Part shown: piece by piece, positions 1 through 10,202 of the stretch
How positions within the stretch are numbered: the stretch's first letter is position 1
Layout of the letters: every line of letters begins with the position of its first letter
Assembly (NCBI RefSeq): GCF_905171775.1
Contig: NC_053491.1
Coordinates: 228,522,247 to 228,586,246, forward strand
DNA from: Rana temporaria
Lineage: Eukaryota > Chordata > Amphibia > Anura > Ranidae
DNA: 64,000 nucleotides
Reading direction: 5' to 3'
Position numbers and translations under genes: made by a program
The notes under the pieces: model-generated
Seen by the model: the letters and a program-made list of their open reading frames with translations, nothing else
Databases searched by the model: none
Told to the model about the DNA's origin: nothing

Positions 1-27
1 CAGGGTAGCTCTGGTAACACTAGCTAC

Positions 28-270
28 GAGTAAGTATCAGACGATGTGAAACATGTCAGCCATCTTTTTCCTTTTGTTCACTTTTATTTTGACTGCATTG
101 CTTTAGTTGTTTTTTGGATTCCATTTGCAATAAAGACATCGTTTTAAGGAGTGCGGCAGTCCAGGACCTTTTTCTATTCAATGCACCTGCGCATAGCCAG
201 CACCCTTTTGGTCCAGTGGGACGGAAGCATAGTCAAGGGATCAGAAACTTTTAGAGCGGTATATTTTCTC
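28..270 (+). mobile_element. Penelope-like element terminal fragment, 12-bp target duplication
   Basis: A 243-bp insertion bounded by the direct repeat AACACTAGCTAC at 16-27 and 271-282. It splits a LINE tail that continues on both sides. Near its start is GAAACATGTC preceded by a small ATC/GAT hairpin, the 3' half of a hammerhead-like core of the kind seen in other copies in this window. Its end (GAGCGGTAT..TCTC) is shared with 58430-58500, which supports one repeat family. Classification as Penelope-like is inferred from the hammerhead-type end. Confidence 0.5.
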
Positions 271-282
271 AACACTAGCTAC

Positions 283-385
283 ATAGTTACAAAGTTAGAT
301 AGTTAGTCCGGCCTAAAAATAGACACATGGTCATCTAGTTCAACCAATAAAAGGAAAAATAATATATATAGATATATCTATATCT

Positions 386-449
<64 letters not shown>

Positions 450-560
450 ACATACAGTCCTATATATACGATCCTATACCCACAGTTGATCCAGAGGAAG
501 GCAAAAAATAACCAATAAAGCATTGTCCAATTTGCTCCAGCAAGACAAGTGAATAGCTGG
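283..560 (-). mobile_element. CR1/L2-type LINE 3' tail (reverse orientation)
   Basis: Contains the ACATAGTTAC..TAGTTCAACC motif and further in CCAGAGGAAGGC..CCAATTTGCTCCAGC. Together these resemble the 3' untranslated region of an abundant amphibian CR1/L2-like LINE. The same tail occurs in the opposite orientation at 2080-2160 behind a recognisable ORF2 C-terminus. A GATA microsatellite has expanded inside this copy. No coding sequence is left. Confidence 0.55.
380..449. repeat. (GATA)n microsatellite
   Basis: An uninterrupted run of about 16 TAGA/GATA tetranucleotides, preceded by a short TATATCTA-type AT-rich palindromic stretch. It explains the Tyr/Leu/Ser/Ile-repeat open frame read from the reverse strand. 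Confidence 0.9.
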
Positions 561-902
561 AGGGATCCAAGGTCAAAGGACAGAGCACCACCTCACTGCA
601 ACTGCAATACTGGCAATAGGGGAGGTGTTCCCCTCCAAAGCTGACTCTTCCAGAGAAGTTACTTGATAATTGGGCCCATGCCTGGCTGCTGCATGCTGGG
701 TCGGGCATTGGTGGGCCTCTCACCTGGCTGCAGATCACTTGCTCAGTAACCTCTGCTTCACCAGGTGTGGCCTCTCTGAGCTTCTGAAGAAGGGAAGCTG
801 AGAAACTTTCCTGGATGTGGGAAAATTAATCAAGGGGGCTTGCACCTGCATCTGAGCACAGTGAGTAAATGGGCACCCCTTGTCACTACCTGAAAGCTTT
901 AG
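561..902. other. Unassigned sequence
   Basis: No motif, repeat boundary or coding signal that I can support. The short open frames on the reverse strand (460-738 and 735-917) look like chance frames. The left end may still belong to the LINE 3' tail. Confidence 0.4.
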
Positions 903-1336
903 GCCTCGTACAGACAACCGGATCTATCCGCTGGGATTGATCCGCGGATCTGTTCCAGCAGATAGATCCGGTTGTGTGTACGACATTTCCCGGCGGATAA
1001 AAATCCAGCCGACGGATTCCCAGCAGGTAAAAATTTCTTAGCATGCTAAGAAATCTATCCGCTGGAATCCAGTCCAGCGGCCTGATCCGGTTGTCTGTAC
1101 AGACTCACTGGATCAGTCCATCCGCTCCCCTCCCTCGCATGCGTCGTAATGATTCGACGCATGCGTGGAAGTATTTACCTTCCAGCATCACGCACGTCGC
1201 TGCGTCATCGTACGTCGCTGCGCACGTCGCTGCGACACGTCACCGCGGATGTATTCCGCGCAGATTTCGATCTGATGGTGTGTACAGCCATCAGATCCAA
1301 ATCCGCCAGAGGATATCCTCTCGTGTGTACGAGGCC
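903..1336. mobile_element. MITE with GCCTCGTACA termini (Harbinger-like)
   Basis: Inverted ends GGCCTCGTACAGACAACCGG at 902 and ..CTCGTGTGTACGAGGCC at the right. Inside, the motifs GGATCTATCCGC and CCGGTTGTGTGTACGA recur in both orientations. GCATGCG palindromes and repeated CGTCGCTGCG units lie in the second half. The translations at 1043-1375 (+) and 1205-1495 (-) are readings of this palindromic DNA. I could not fix a target duplication, so the superfamily is inferred from the end resemblance to the other GTACACAC elements here. Confidence 0.6.
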
Positions 1337-1878
1337 TACAAGAAAGCACCTTACATTTGTTGTGTAAACTACTAGCCTTATCAATCCACTATGTAATGGA
1401 GATGGACAAAGGCTGACATGAACACACTGACTGTTCAGTAAGGTAAAAAGTTGTATTTCTGGATTATCCCAGTTAAAACGAAACTTCAGGTACATATAAG
1501 AAGCACAATGTAATTTAATAATGAATCAAATAAGAAATTATTAAATGTATTTTTACATAGAATGAACACCGTCAAGATATTGGCCCTCTATAATCTCCTA
1601 AACTGCAATGTGGGGGGTTAGCACTTTAACTGAATCAGATGCTTTAGAATTGTAATTGCTCTCTGTATACTGTACATTCTTGCAGAAAGGGAAAGTAGAA
1701 AAAAAAAGATTTTATGGAAGAATACATTGAACAGGCCTGGAAAGTATAAGCTTGCAGAGGTTCCATTTACAAGATGTGTAATTTGCAACCAAAAATGTAG
1801 TATTATATTGATGTATAAATAGTGTATTGGTGACCATAACATACGGAAAAAGCTATTCAGTGAAAGGGAATTTAAAAA
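1337..1878. other. Unassigned AT-rich sequence
   Basis: AT-rich DNA with no recognisable element ends, coding sequence or RNA gene. The 74-codon reverse frame at 1618-1842 shows no family motif. Confidence 0.4.
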
Positions 1879-2160
1879 GGCACGTGGCCATCACTAAAAT
1901 TAAAAGAGAAGCGGTTTAACCTTAAACTGCGTAGAGGGTTCCTTACTGTCGAAGCGGTTAGAATGTGGAATTCTCTTCCAAAAGCAGTGGTATTAACTGG
2001 GAGCATCGATAATTTCAAAAAACTATTAGATGGGCACCTTAACGATCACAACATACAGAGATATACAATATATTATTGACATAAACGCACACTCACATTC
2101 ACACACAGATTGAACTGTATGGACTTGTGTCTTTTTTCAACCTCGCCAACTATGTAACTA
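1879..2160 (+). pseudogene. CR1/L2-type LINE ORF2 C-terminus and 3' tail
   Basis: Reading in frame to the TGA at 2077-2079 gives the conserved end of CR1/L2 ORF2. It has a RRGFLTV stretch, the hallmark VRMWNSLPKAVV, then FKKLLDGHL and the stop. The 3' tail follows, with the GGACTTGTGTC..TTCAACC..ACTATGTAACTA motif that appears reversed at 283-345. Only about 60 codons survive; the reverse transcriptase and endonuclease domains are absent, so this is a dead 5'-truncated copy. The Tc1-like element begins immediately after the tail. Confidence 0.75.
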
Positions 2161-2558
2161 TTTACAGTTAGGGTCATATATATTTGGACATAGGCACAAT
2201 TTTAGTTTTTTTCAGTTATTTACCAAATCTTATTAGAGCTATAGTTATATATATATGGGCTGAAAGTGCACACTCTCAGATTTAATTTAAGAGTGTGTAC
2301 ATCCAAATCGGAGGAAGGGTTTAGAAATTACAGCTCTTAAGAATAGCCATCCCCCCTTTTTCAAGGGACCAAAGGTAATTGTACAATTGAATCAAAAGCT
2401 GTTTCATGGCCAGGTGTAGGCTATTCCATTGTTATTTTCTCATCAATTAAGGTCTTGAGTTGATTCTAAGTGTGGTATTTGCATTTGGAATCTATTGCTG
2501 TACAACTACATCATGCGTTCAAATGAGCTGTCCATGATAGTGAAACAAGCCATTGTAA

Positions 2559-3124
2559 TGCCGCGTACACACACGATCATTTTTCGGCACAAAAAAAAGC
2601 ATCGTTTTTGAAAAACTTTATTTAAAATGATCGTGTGTTGGCTACACATCATTTTTCAGGTTCTGAAAAACGACAAAAAAAATTCGAACATGCTGCATTT
2701 TTTAATGTCGTTTTAAACAATGTAGTTTTTCAGGTTGTAAAAAATTATCTAGTGTGGGCTAAAACGACGTTTTAAACCCACGCATGCTCAGAAGCAAGTT
2801 ATAAGATGGGAGCGCTCGTTCTGGTAAAACTACCGTTCATAATGGAGTAAGCACATTCATCATACTGTAACAGACAGAAAAGCGTGAATCGTCTTTTACT
2901 AACAAGGAATCAGCTAAAGCAGCCCAAAGGCGAATAGAACTTCCCCTTTAGAGTGCTGTTGTACGTGTTGTACGTCACCGCGCTTTGTTCATCATTTTTT
3001 TAAAACGATGGTGCGTGGGCAATGTCGTTTTTAATGGTGAAGTTGGAAAAACTTCCTTTTTTGGACATGCTGAAAAACAATGTTTTTTTTTTTCATGCTG
3101 AAAAATGATCGTGTATACGTGGCA
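2559..3124. mobile_element. PIF/Harbinger-type MITE, TAA target duplication
   Basis: Starts TGCCGCGTACACAC.. and ends ..GTATACGTGGCA, with ATGATCGTGTG motifs next to both ends. TAA is duplicated at 2556-2558 and 3125-3127. The 566-bp body is AT-rich with many GATCATTTTTC/GAAAAATGATC repeats and a TGCATGCTCAGAAGCA segment. It has no transposase. It lies inside the Tc1-like transposase and the reading continues cleanly on both sides. The 130-codon reverse frame at 2975-3367 crosses this boundary and is a chance frame. Confidence 0.85.
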
Positions 3125-3423
3125 TAAGGCTTCAAAAACGGCAGAAACATTAGGAGTGACCAAATCAACAGTTTGGTAAATTCTGAGGAAAGAAGAACAC
3201 ATCGATGAGCTCAGCAACATAAAAAGGCCTGGACGTCCACGGAAGACAACAGTGGTGGATGATCGCAGGATCCTCTCTATGGTAAAGAAAAACCTATTCA
3301 CAACATCCAGACAAGTGAAGGACACTCTCCTGGAGGTTGGCCTATAAATGTCAAAGTCTACAATCAAGAGAAGACTTCACAAGAGCAAATACAGAGAGTT
3401 CACCACAAGGTACAAACCATTCA

Positions 3424-3997
3424 GAAGTGTAAAAATGGAAACACTGCACTAAAACATAAAAGTAAATTCCCTGGGAGGAAGTAGAGAGGAGACATTGCTG
3501 GAAGTGGCAACAGAGGAGATACCAGTTATTACCTTTCCATCTGCCCTACCGGTATCAGCTGTGGGTCTATAGGGAGACTTTAAAACCCTGCGCCTTAACT
3601 GACCGCCTTGATAGTGGTCACTTTTTGGGGTAGGGAGACTACATTACCAGCACTTGGGTGCCTCCACTGGTGGAAGGAAGTCTTTTCTATTTCTCCCATT
3701 AAGATTGATTCACCCTATGAATGAACCTTTAGGATCTATCTGTAAGTATTCATGTGCGACTTTGGGACTTTTTGCACTTTCATTATTTGCTTTTTCATTG
3801 TTATCTTCACATAATCATATTGTATTTTAGACACAAATATTTTTGCACATACTCTTAGATACTGTATTTGCAACTGTATTATTTATTGATTGAATCAGTT
3901 TTCATCCAGTTAATCACTAACCTCATTATTGGGGTAATATTAACCTTTCATTAAGGTTTCTTTATCATAAACTCCAGCGCTGTACCTATTACACAAC
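3424..3997 (+). mobile_element. 5'-truncated retroelement insertion, 12-bp target duplication
   Basis: ACAAACCATTCA is present at 3412-3423 and again at 3998-4009, and Tc1 transposase sequence is continuous across the pair. The 574-bp insert has no terminal inverted repeats and ends ..CCAGCGCTGTACCTATTACACAAC. A 12-bp duplication without inverted repeats indicates target-primed retrotransposition of a truncated LINE 3' end or a SINE-like copy. I cannot name the family. Confidence 0.6.
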
Positions 3998-4549
3998 ACA
4001 AACCATTCATAAGCCTGATGAATAGAAAAGCCAGATTAGACTTTGCCAAAAACATCAAAAAAAGCTAGACCAGTTCTGGAAAAGCTTTCTTTGGACGAAT
4101 GAAGCTAATGCTGGCCATACATGGGTCGAATTTCAAAAGAACTTTGTTTCAAAAATCTTATCTAAGATTTTTCGCACCATTAGCGGGTTGCGGGTTGCAG
4201 CAACAGCCAATTTTCATGCGGCCATCAAATTTTAACAATCCAACATGTTGGATATTTTTTTTTAAAACAAACCATTTTCTAATCAATGATGGAAGAATCG
4301 TAAAGTAATTGGGTCTAAGGTCCCCAACCAGAGAGCCAAGAAAAAAGGGGGTGGGCCGATGGGACTGTTGCGGTACTGGTGCAGATCAATATAATGAATA
4401 CAATTGAGAATATAAAATATAATTTTTATTAAGGACAAAATCAAAGACAAAATGAGGAAATTAAAATGGTGAGGACCATACATAACACCAGTAAAATAAT
4501 CCCAAGAAGGGGAAATTTTGTGGGTTGAAGGTCACAATATAGAGCTTGA

Positions 4550-4589
4550 GCTTGACTAGTTTCGCGGCGATGGCCGCTTCGTCAGAAGC
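4550..4589 (-). ncRNA. Hammerhead ribozyme-like motif in Penelope-like element
   Basis: On the reverse strand the order is helix I arm GCTT, core CTGACGA, one extra A, helix II GCGGC/GCCGC with loop CATC, core GAAA, minimal helix III C-TA-G, cleavage triplet GTC, then the closing arm AAGC. All canonical core bases are present. Minimal hammerheads with a tiny helix III are known from Penelope-like retroelements. The extra A before helix II is unusual. Activity is not shown by sequence. Confidence 0.6.
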
Positions 4590-4859
4590 ATGTCTACAAT
4601 GAGGTTAAAAAACAAACAATTATACATATGAAAAAGTTACAAAACATATATGGGGTGCAAGGACTCAGCCGCTTACCTATAGAAGCCCCGCAAGGGAGGG
4701 AGGCATGGATCACCAATAAGGGGTCCCATGTGGCAGCCCGAGGGCAGACATAAAGGGAGGGATCTACTTGACAAATATATACAATAGATAGCAGTTAATG
4801 TCAGGGGCCCTGGTCACGTTTTTTAGGGGGAGTGCATAACCACACGTGATGACTACCAG

Positions 4860-5130
4860 TGATAAGGGTGAGAAGGTGATGTGAGGATGTGCGTGGAAGG
4901 GAAGGGAAGGACAGGGGAGCGAGGGGGTAGGAAGGAGAATGGGAGTAGAGGCAATAGAAGGAAACACTAGAGGGAGAGGGGGAGAGGGGAGGACGAGGAG
5001 GGAAAGGGATGGGTTGAGGGAATAAGGCAGTATGGGGTAGGGAGGAAAGGATTAGAAGGAAGGAAGACAAGGTTGGGTAAGGGAAGGGGGGTTGAGGGGG
5101 AAGGGGGGAAAAAAGTGGTGTGTACCTTGG
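4860..5130. repeat. Polypurine (G/A) tract
   Basis: About 270 bases almost entirely of G and A on the + strand, with GGGAAGGG, GGGAGAGGGGGAGAGG and similar runs, inside the Penelope-like element. Such homopurine tracts can form triplex (H-DNA). Several very long proline/serine frames on the complement are side effects of it. Confidence 0.8.
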
Positions 5131-6972
5131 ATATGTGAAGATATGTAAAATATATAGAAGGTGCCCCTGGAAATGGGGCCCAGCTGGGACATGTGCTGAA
5201 AGCACATGTTGGTATGGTGAACTGGTAAGTTCCAAAGTTGATAACCAGGTGTGAGGGCGGGAGGTGGCGCCATGGTGATGAGGCCAGCCATTAGCACCTA
5301 TGGACAAGGTGAAAACAAATATAAAATGAAAAAGGGTGTTAAAAATTTCAAAGAGAAAAGGGGGAGGTGGAGGGGACAAGTAAGTGGAGTGCAGCGGCTA
5401 GGGCAGACTAGGCAGATAGCTGGGGAGAACTAGCGTGTAACTTACTGGGAATAGGGTAGATCCACAGCGATCCCAGATTGAGACATCCCTTCCGCTGTGA
5501 GCAGAGGGATCCCATTTATGTGTCCCCGGGTTGGCGCCGATGGTGGGTGGGCGGGCGTGAGGACGCAGCGTCGCTGCGTCTGGTCGCCCCCATGATGTCA
5601 GCTAGGTGGATACACCAAGCGCGGCGCGTCAATGCGCCGAGAGTGGGAGGCGGGGACCCACATAGGGCACAGGGCAGGCGAGGTGCAGCCCCTAGGGCGG
5701 GGCTATCCACCTCGCCAGGCTGATGACACTGGCGGCGCCGGGCAGAGGTCCGGAGAGACGCATCCTCACCGAATGCTGACAGGGAAGGCAGGCCCCTGAG
5801 TCCAGTAGAATAAATAAAACAGATATACAAAAAAAATACAATTGATAAGATATGTACAGTAAAAATACAATACAAAATTACAAAGTAAATATAATAAATA
5901 TTACATAATGGTGCTTAGCAATTAATAAGCACCAGGGTGGACCAAGGCAACCAATTGCGGGCGCTTGGGGTATAAATAGATGGAATAAGGACCTCAAGTG
6001 ATGGCGTGGTACGTCCCACTGGGGCAATTAGCCAGGGGGGGACACCCAAGGAGGCTGCGAGTATATACTAGCAAAACGTACAAGGAGATAATGCTCACTG
6101 TGTCCCCGCAATTGTACTTTGCAGAGGGCAGGATGAGCACTAGTCTGGGGGGGCTGGGGTTATCGGATCCAGTCTGATGGTAGATCAGACAAAGGATCGG
6201 CAGGACAATCCCAGGCCTCCAACACAGACCAAGCCGCAGCAATTGGCAATGGAAGGTTGCTTCAGTAACACCCAGTAACACAGTAAGGTAGGGTAAAAGA
6301 TATATAAATGGAGGCTACTCCCCAATAAGCTGGGGAGTGCTAGGTGGGTGTAATGCGAGAGGCCGGGAGCGAAAGGGTCGCCCCCGTGCACGTCGCAAAG
6401 CACCCAACGAGGGCCCTGGTGTGTTATCCACCAAATCAATATGAATAGAGTATAGCCTCTGGGTAGTTATGAAATAAATGTTATAAAGAGTGTACCATCA
6501 TCCCGGGATTTAAATATAAAGTAATTGGGTCTAAGGTCCCCAACCAGAGAGCCAAGAAAAAAGGAAGAATCGTGCGAGAAATGTATTCGAAAATGAAATG
6601 CGCCTGTGCAAGAAAAGAAAATTCCCAGAAAGAAAAAAGATTCCCAGACACAAAAGTTATTTTCTGTAGGAACATGAGGTGAAATTGAAGGTTTGGTGGG
6701 TCGAGTTTCGAAATCAATGGTGGCACCATTGCATTACAAAACGCACACATTTTCTGATTTTCAAGAGAAAGTTCTTTCGAAATTCGACCCATGTATGACC
6801 AGCATTAGATTAATCTGTACCAGAATGACAGAAAGAAAAAAGTGTGGAGAGGCTTGAAACAGCTCATGATCCAAAGCACACGTCATCATCTGTAAAACAT
6901 GGTGGATGCAGTGTGATGGCATGGGCATGCATGGCTTCCAGTGGCATTAGGTCATTAGTGTTTATTGAATGG

Positions 6973-8367
6973 AAAGTGATCTTGTGAAAAATGTAATTAA
7001 AACAAAAAACACTAATAATACCAAATATCCAAAAAGTGAATAAGTTCAAATTGTGCTATAAATAAATGAATATAGATCTTAGAGCACTAGGTGCAAGAAA
7101 TCTGAAGTGATCTATAAATAAACACACTCTTACAACAATAGACTGAGATAATTAATTCAAGTCCATATTCCAAAGTGAATAATAAATAGTGAATAAATAA
7201 ATAAATAGTGAATAAATAAAATTGAAGTGTATAAATAATGAGGTAGATAATGAGGTAAATATAGTGATATAGGGCCAGATTCTGAAAGGACTTACGACGG
7301 CGCAGCGCCATTTACGCCGCCGTAAGTCCTAATCCGACCCGTCGTATCTATGCGCCTGATTCTTAGAATCAGTTACACATAGATATCCATTGGATCCGAC
7401 AGGCGTAAGTCTCTTACGCCGTCGGATCTTAACTGCATTTTTTTTTGAGCGCTAGGTGGCGCTTCCGTCGAATTCCGCGTTGAGTATGCAAATTAGCTAG
7501 ATACGCGAATTCCCGAACGTACGCGCGGCCGACGCAGTAAAGTTACGACGTTTACATTAGGCTTTTCCCGGCGTATAGTTGCTCCTGCTATATGAAGCAT
7601 AAGTGCGGCGTACCAATGTTAAGTATGGCCGTCGTTCCCGCGTCGAAATTTGAAAAAGTTACGTTGTTCACCTCGAAACCAATGACGTCCTTGCAGCGTA
7701 CTTTCGAGCAATGCACACTGGAAAATTCCACGGACGGCGCATGCGCCGTTCCGCAAAAACGTCAATCACGTTGGGTCACAGTAGTTTTACATAAAACACG
7801 CCCCCCTGATCCAAATTTGAATTAGGCGGGCTTACGCCGGCCGATTTAGGCTACGCTGCCGCAACTTACGGAGCAAGTGCTTTGAGAATACAGCACTTGC
7901 CCGTCTAAGTTGCGGAGGCGTAACGTAAATCGGATACGTTATGCCCGGGCAAAGATACGCCGCTGACTGAGAATCTGGCCCATAGTCCTTAAAGTTCTCC
8001 ACAAAAGTGGCTGTAAATAACACTTTCTTGATATCCAGAGAAAACAGTCTCTCAGAACTCTCACATCATGCAATGAAGTAACTCGCATCAAAGAAACAGA
8101 GAATTAATTCGACCTTCATGTAGAGTTGTTCCCAAGCATCCTACTGGCACTTCTCAAGCTCCAGAAAGACTATTATGGTATCCTATATCGATCCCCAACC
8201 CGTTTCTGATTTCCTCAAATTTACCCTAATTTACTCCTGTAACAGGAATATAAAGTGGGAGAAGAGGGAAATGGTGCAGTATATTTGAATAATAAAGTAC
8301 CAATTTATTAAAAAACTCAAATAAGTGGACTCTTACATGCGGCCACTCCCTATGTGCTACGTCACGA
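6973..8367. mobile_element. Retroelement-like AT-rich insertion in the Tc1-like element (approximate ends)
   Basis: Tc1 transposase homology stops near 6972 and resumes near 8368 (GTGACTGCAGCC..). The insert starts with AT-rich sequence containing AATAAATAAATAGTGAATAAAT-type repeats (7170-7240) and ends with a CTCCTGTAACAGGAATATAAAG..TACATGCGGCC segment. It is interrupted by the CpG-rich MITE at 7272-7981. Sequence style resembles the non-coding ends of Penelope-like elements, but I see neither terminal repeats nor a hammerhead core. Confidence 0.4.
7272..7981 (+). mobile_element. CpG-rich MITE with GGGCCAGATTCTGA ends, ATA duplication
   Basis: Ends GGGCCAGATTCT and AGAATCTGGCCC are inverted, with ATA at 7269-7271 and 7982-7984. 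The 710-bp body is unusually rich in CG dinucleotides and the words TACGCCG, CGGCGTA and CGTAAGT. A second copy of the same family lies in the opposite orientation at 22198-22894. The two copies align through the AACGTACGC..CGGCCGACGCAGTA..TTTTCCCGGC core. The 77-codon frame at 7592-7825 is a reading of this repeat. Confidence 0.8.
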
Positions 8368-8510
8368 CACGTGACTGCAGCCAGGTGAACTCTGCAGTGT
8401 TGAGATATACTGTCAGCACAGATTTAGCCAAATGCAGCAAAGTTGATTGAACGGTTCACAGTACAGATGAACAATGATCCAAAACACACTGCAAAGCAAC
8501 CCAGGAGCTT

Positions 8511-9720
8511 TTAACCACTTGTCCACCAGGTAAATTCTGGCACTTCTCTCCTTCATGTGAAAATCACAATTTTTTTGCTAGAAAATTAATCAGAACCCCC
8601 AAACATTATATATTTTTTTTAGCAGACATCCTAGGGAATAAAATGGCAGTCATTGCAATACTTTTTGTCACACCGTATTTGCGCAGCGGTCTTACAAGCG
8701 CACTTTTTTTGGATAAAAATCACTTTTTTGAATTAAAAAATAAGACAACAATACATTTTGCCCAATTTTTTTATATATTGTGAAAGATAATGTTACGCCG
8801 AGTAAAATGATACCCAACATGTCACGCTTAAAAATTGCGCCCGCTCGTGGCATGGCGTCAAACTTTTACCCTTAAAAATCTCGATAGGCGACGTTTAAAA
8901 AATTCTACAGGTTGCATTTTTTGAGTTGCAGAGTAGGTCTAGGGCTAGAATTATTGCTCTCACTCTAACGATCGCGGCGATACCTCACTTGTGTGGTTTG
9001 AATACCGTTTTCATATGCGGGCGGCTACTAGCGTATGCGTTTGCTTCTGCACACGAGCTCGTCGGGACGGGGCGCTTTAAAAAAATTTTTTTTGGTTTTC
9101 TTATTTATTTTTATTTAGTTTTATAATTTTTTTACACTGAAAAAAAAAAAAAAAAATTGATCACTTTTATTCCTATTACAAGGAATGTAAACATCCCTTG
9201 TAATAGAAAAAAGCATGACAGGTCCTCTTAAATATGAGATCTGGGGTCAAAAAGACCTCAGATCTCATAATTAGACTTAAATGCAAAAAAAAAAATTAAA
9301 AAAAAAAAATTTCATTTTTTCAAATGACAAAAAAAAAATGTTTCTTTAAGAGGCTGGGCGGGACTGACGTTTTGACGTCACTTCCGCCCAGCAGAGCTAG
9401 GAGGACGGGTGAAGGAGATTTCTCCTTCAGTCCCGTCCCCGCTCAGCTGCCGGACACATCAGATCCCCTCCGCCGCTACCGACGGCTCCGGTAAGCGGCG
9501 GAGGGCACGGGAGAGCGGCGGGAGGGGGGGGGCCCCTCTCCCGCCACCGATAACGGCGATCTCGCGGCGAATCCGCCGCGGAGACCGCCGTTATCGTGTA
9601 CACCACCGCCCCCTGAAAAGATGAATATCTCGGTTGTGGCAGCAGCTGCTGCCGTTATCGAGATATTCAACTTCAAAAAGAGGACCTCTTTTTGACATGG
9701 GGCGGTGGTCAAGAGGTTAA
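8511..9720. mobile_element. piggyBac-like non-autonomous element, TTAA duplication
   Basis: TTAACCACTTGTCCACC at the left and its inverse ..GGTGGTCAAGAGGTTAA at the right, inserted in the Tc1-like element with TTAA at 8511-8514 and 9717-9720. CC(A)CTTG next to TTAA resembles piggyBac/piggyBat ends. The body holds several internal hairpins: TATTACAAGGAATG/CATCCCTTGTAATA at 9171-9209, ATGAGATCTGGGGTC and its inverse at 9233-9270, and a GC-rich inverted pair around 9470-9600. No transposase is present. Related sequence lies at 16370-17640 and 43315-43540. Confidence 0.7.
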
Positions 9721-10202
9721 AGAAAAATAAATGGAATATTCTGCAATGGCTGAGTCAATCACCTTATCTCAACCCAATTGAGCATGCATTTAATTTCCTG
9801 AAGGCAAAACTAAAAGCAGAAAGACCCACAACTAAAGACCGCTGCAGTTAGAGACTCATAAAGGAGGAAACCCAGTCTTTGGTAATGTCCATGGTTCCAG
9901 ACTTCAGGCAGTCATTGCCAGTAAAGGATTATCAACAAAATATAAAAAAATGAACATTTTATTTATGATTATATTTATTTGTCCCATTACATTTGAGCCC
10001 TAAAAAATGGGGGGACTGTGTATAAAAGTTTGCAGTTCCTAGAATTTGTTCTTGATATTTATGTTCTACCCCTTGAATTAAAGCTGAAAGTCTGCACTTC
10101 TATTTCATTTGGATTGTTTAATTTTAATTTTTTTCCTGTGGCATACAGAGCCAAAAGTATGAAAACTGTGCCTGTGTCCAAATATATATGGCCCTAACTG
10201 TA

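Larger units (their letters stand above)
4302..6562 (-). mobile_element. Penelope-like element with 45-bp terminal direct repeats
   Basis: Identical 45-bp direct repeats stand at both ends (4302-4346 and 6518-6562, beginning AAAGTAATTGGGTC). An 11-bp target duplication GGAAGAATCGT flanks them (4291-4301, 6563-6573). Terminal direct repeats plus a long target duplication are the arrangement called pLTRs in Penelope-like elements. A hammerhead-type motif on the reverse strand (4550-4589) fits this and gives the orientation. The body holds a 270-bp purine tract and a GC-rich stretch around 5500-5760. I see no reverse transcriptase or GIY-YIG motif, so this is a non-coding derivative. The proline-rich reverse frames at 4764-5379 are translations of the purine tract's complement. 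Confidence 0.6.
4108..6805. mobile_element. DNA transposon-like element with ATGCTGGCCATACATGG ends
   Basis: The left end ATGCTGGCCATACATGGGTC continues as GAATTTC; the right end is its inverse (GAAATTCGACCCATGTATGACCAGCAT at 6779-6805, quoted here only as a location). TA flanks both sides (4106-4107, 6806-6807) within the Tc1-like sequence. The element's own body is about 430 bp; the rest is a Penelope-like insertion (4302-6562). No transposase frame is visible. The TA duplication would fit a Tc1/mariner-type MITE, but the superfamily is not certain. Confidence 0.6.
2165..10200 (+). mobile_element. Tc1-like DNA transposon, split into six pieces by later insertions
   Basis: The outer ends are CAGTTAGGGTC (2165) and its inverse ending CCCTAACTG (10200), flanked by TA at 2163-2164 and 10201-10202. 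Subterminal TATATTTGGACA and TGTCCAAATATA also mirror each other. Surviving pieces are 2165-2558, 3128-3423, 4010-4107, 6806 to about 6972, about 8368-8510 and 9721-10200. They total about 1.58 kb, the normal size of a Tc1-like element. In order they carry transposase sequence: a DNA-binding part (SRQVKDTLLEVGL, then an in-frame TAA, then KRRLHKSKYREFT at 3300-3420), the central catalytic part (6806-6972) and the C-terminal part (8400-8510, 9730-9900). Stops and insertions make it inactive. Confidence 0.85.

Noticed and set aside
4801..5379. 192-codon Pro/Ser/His-rich reverse frame
   Set aside because: It comes from the complement of the polypurine tract in a Penelope-like element; lack of stops there follows from composition.
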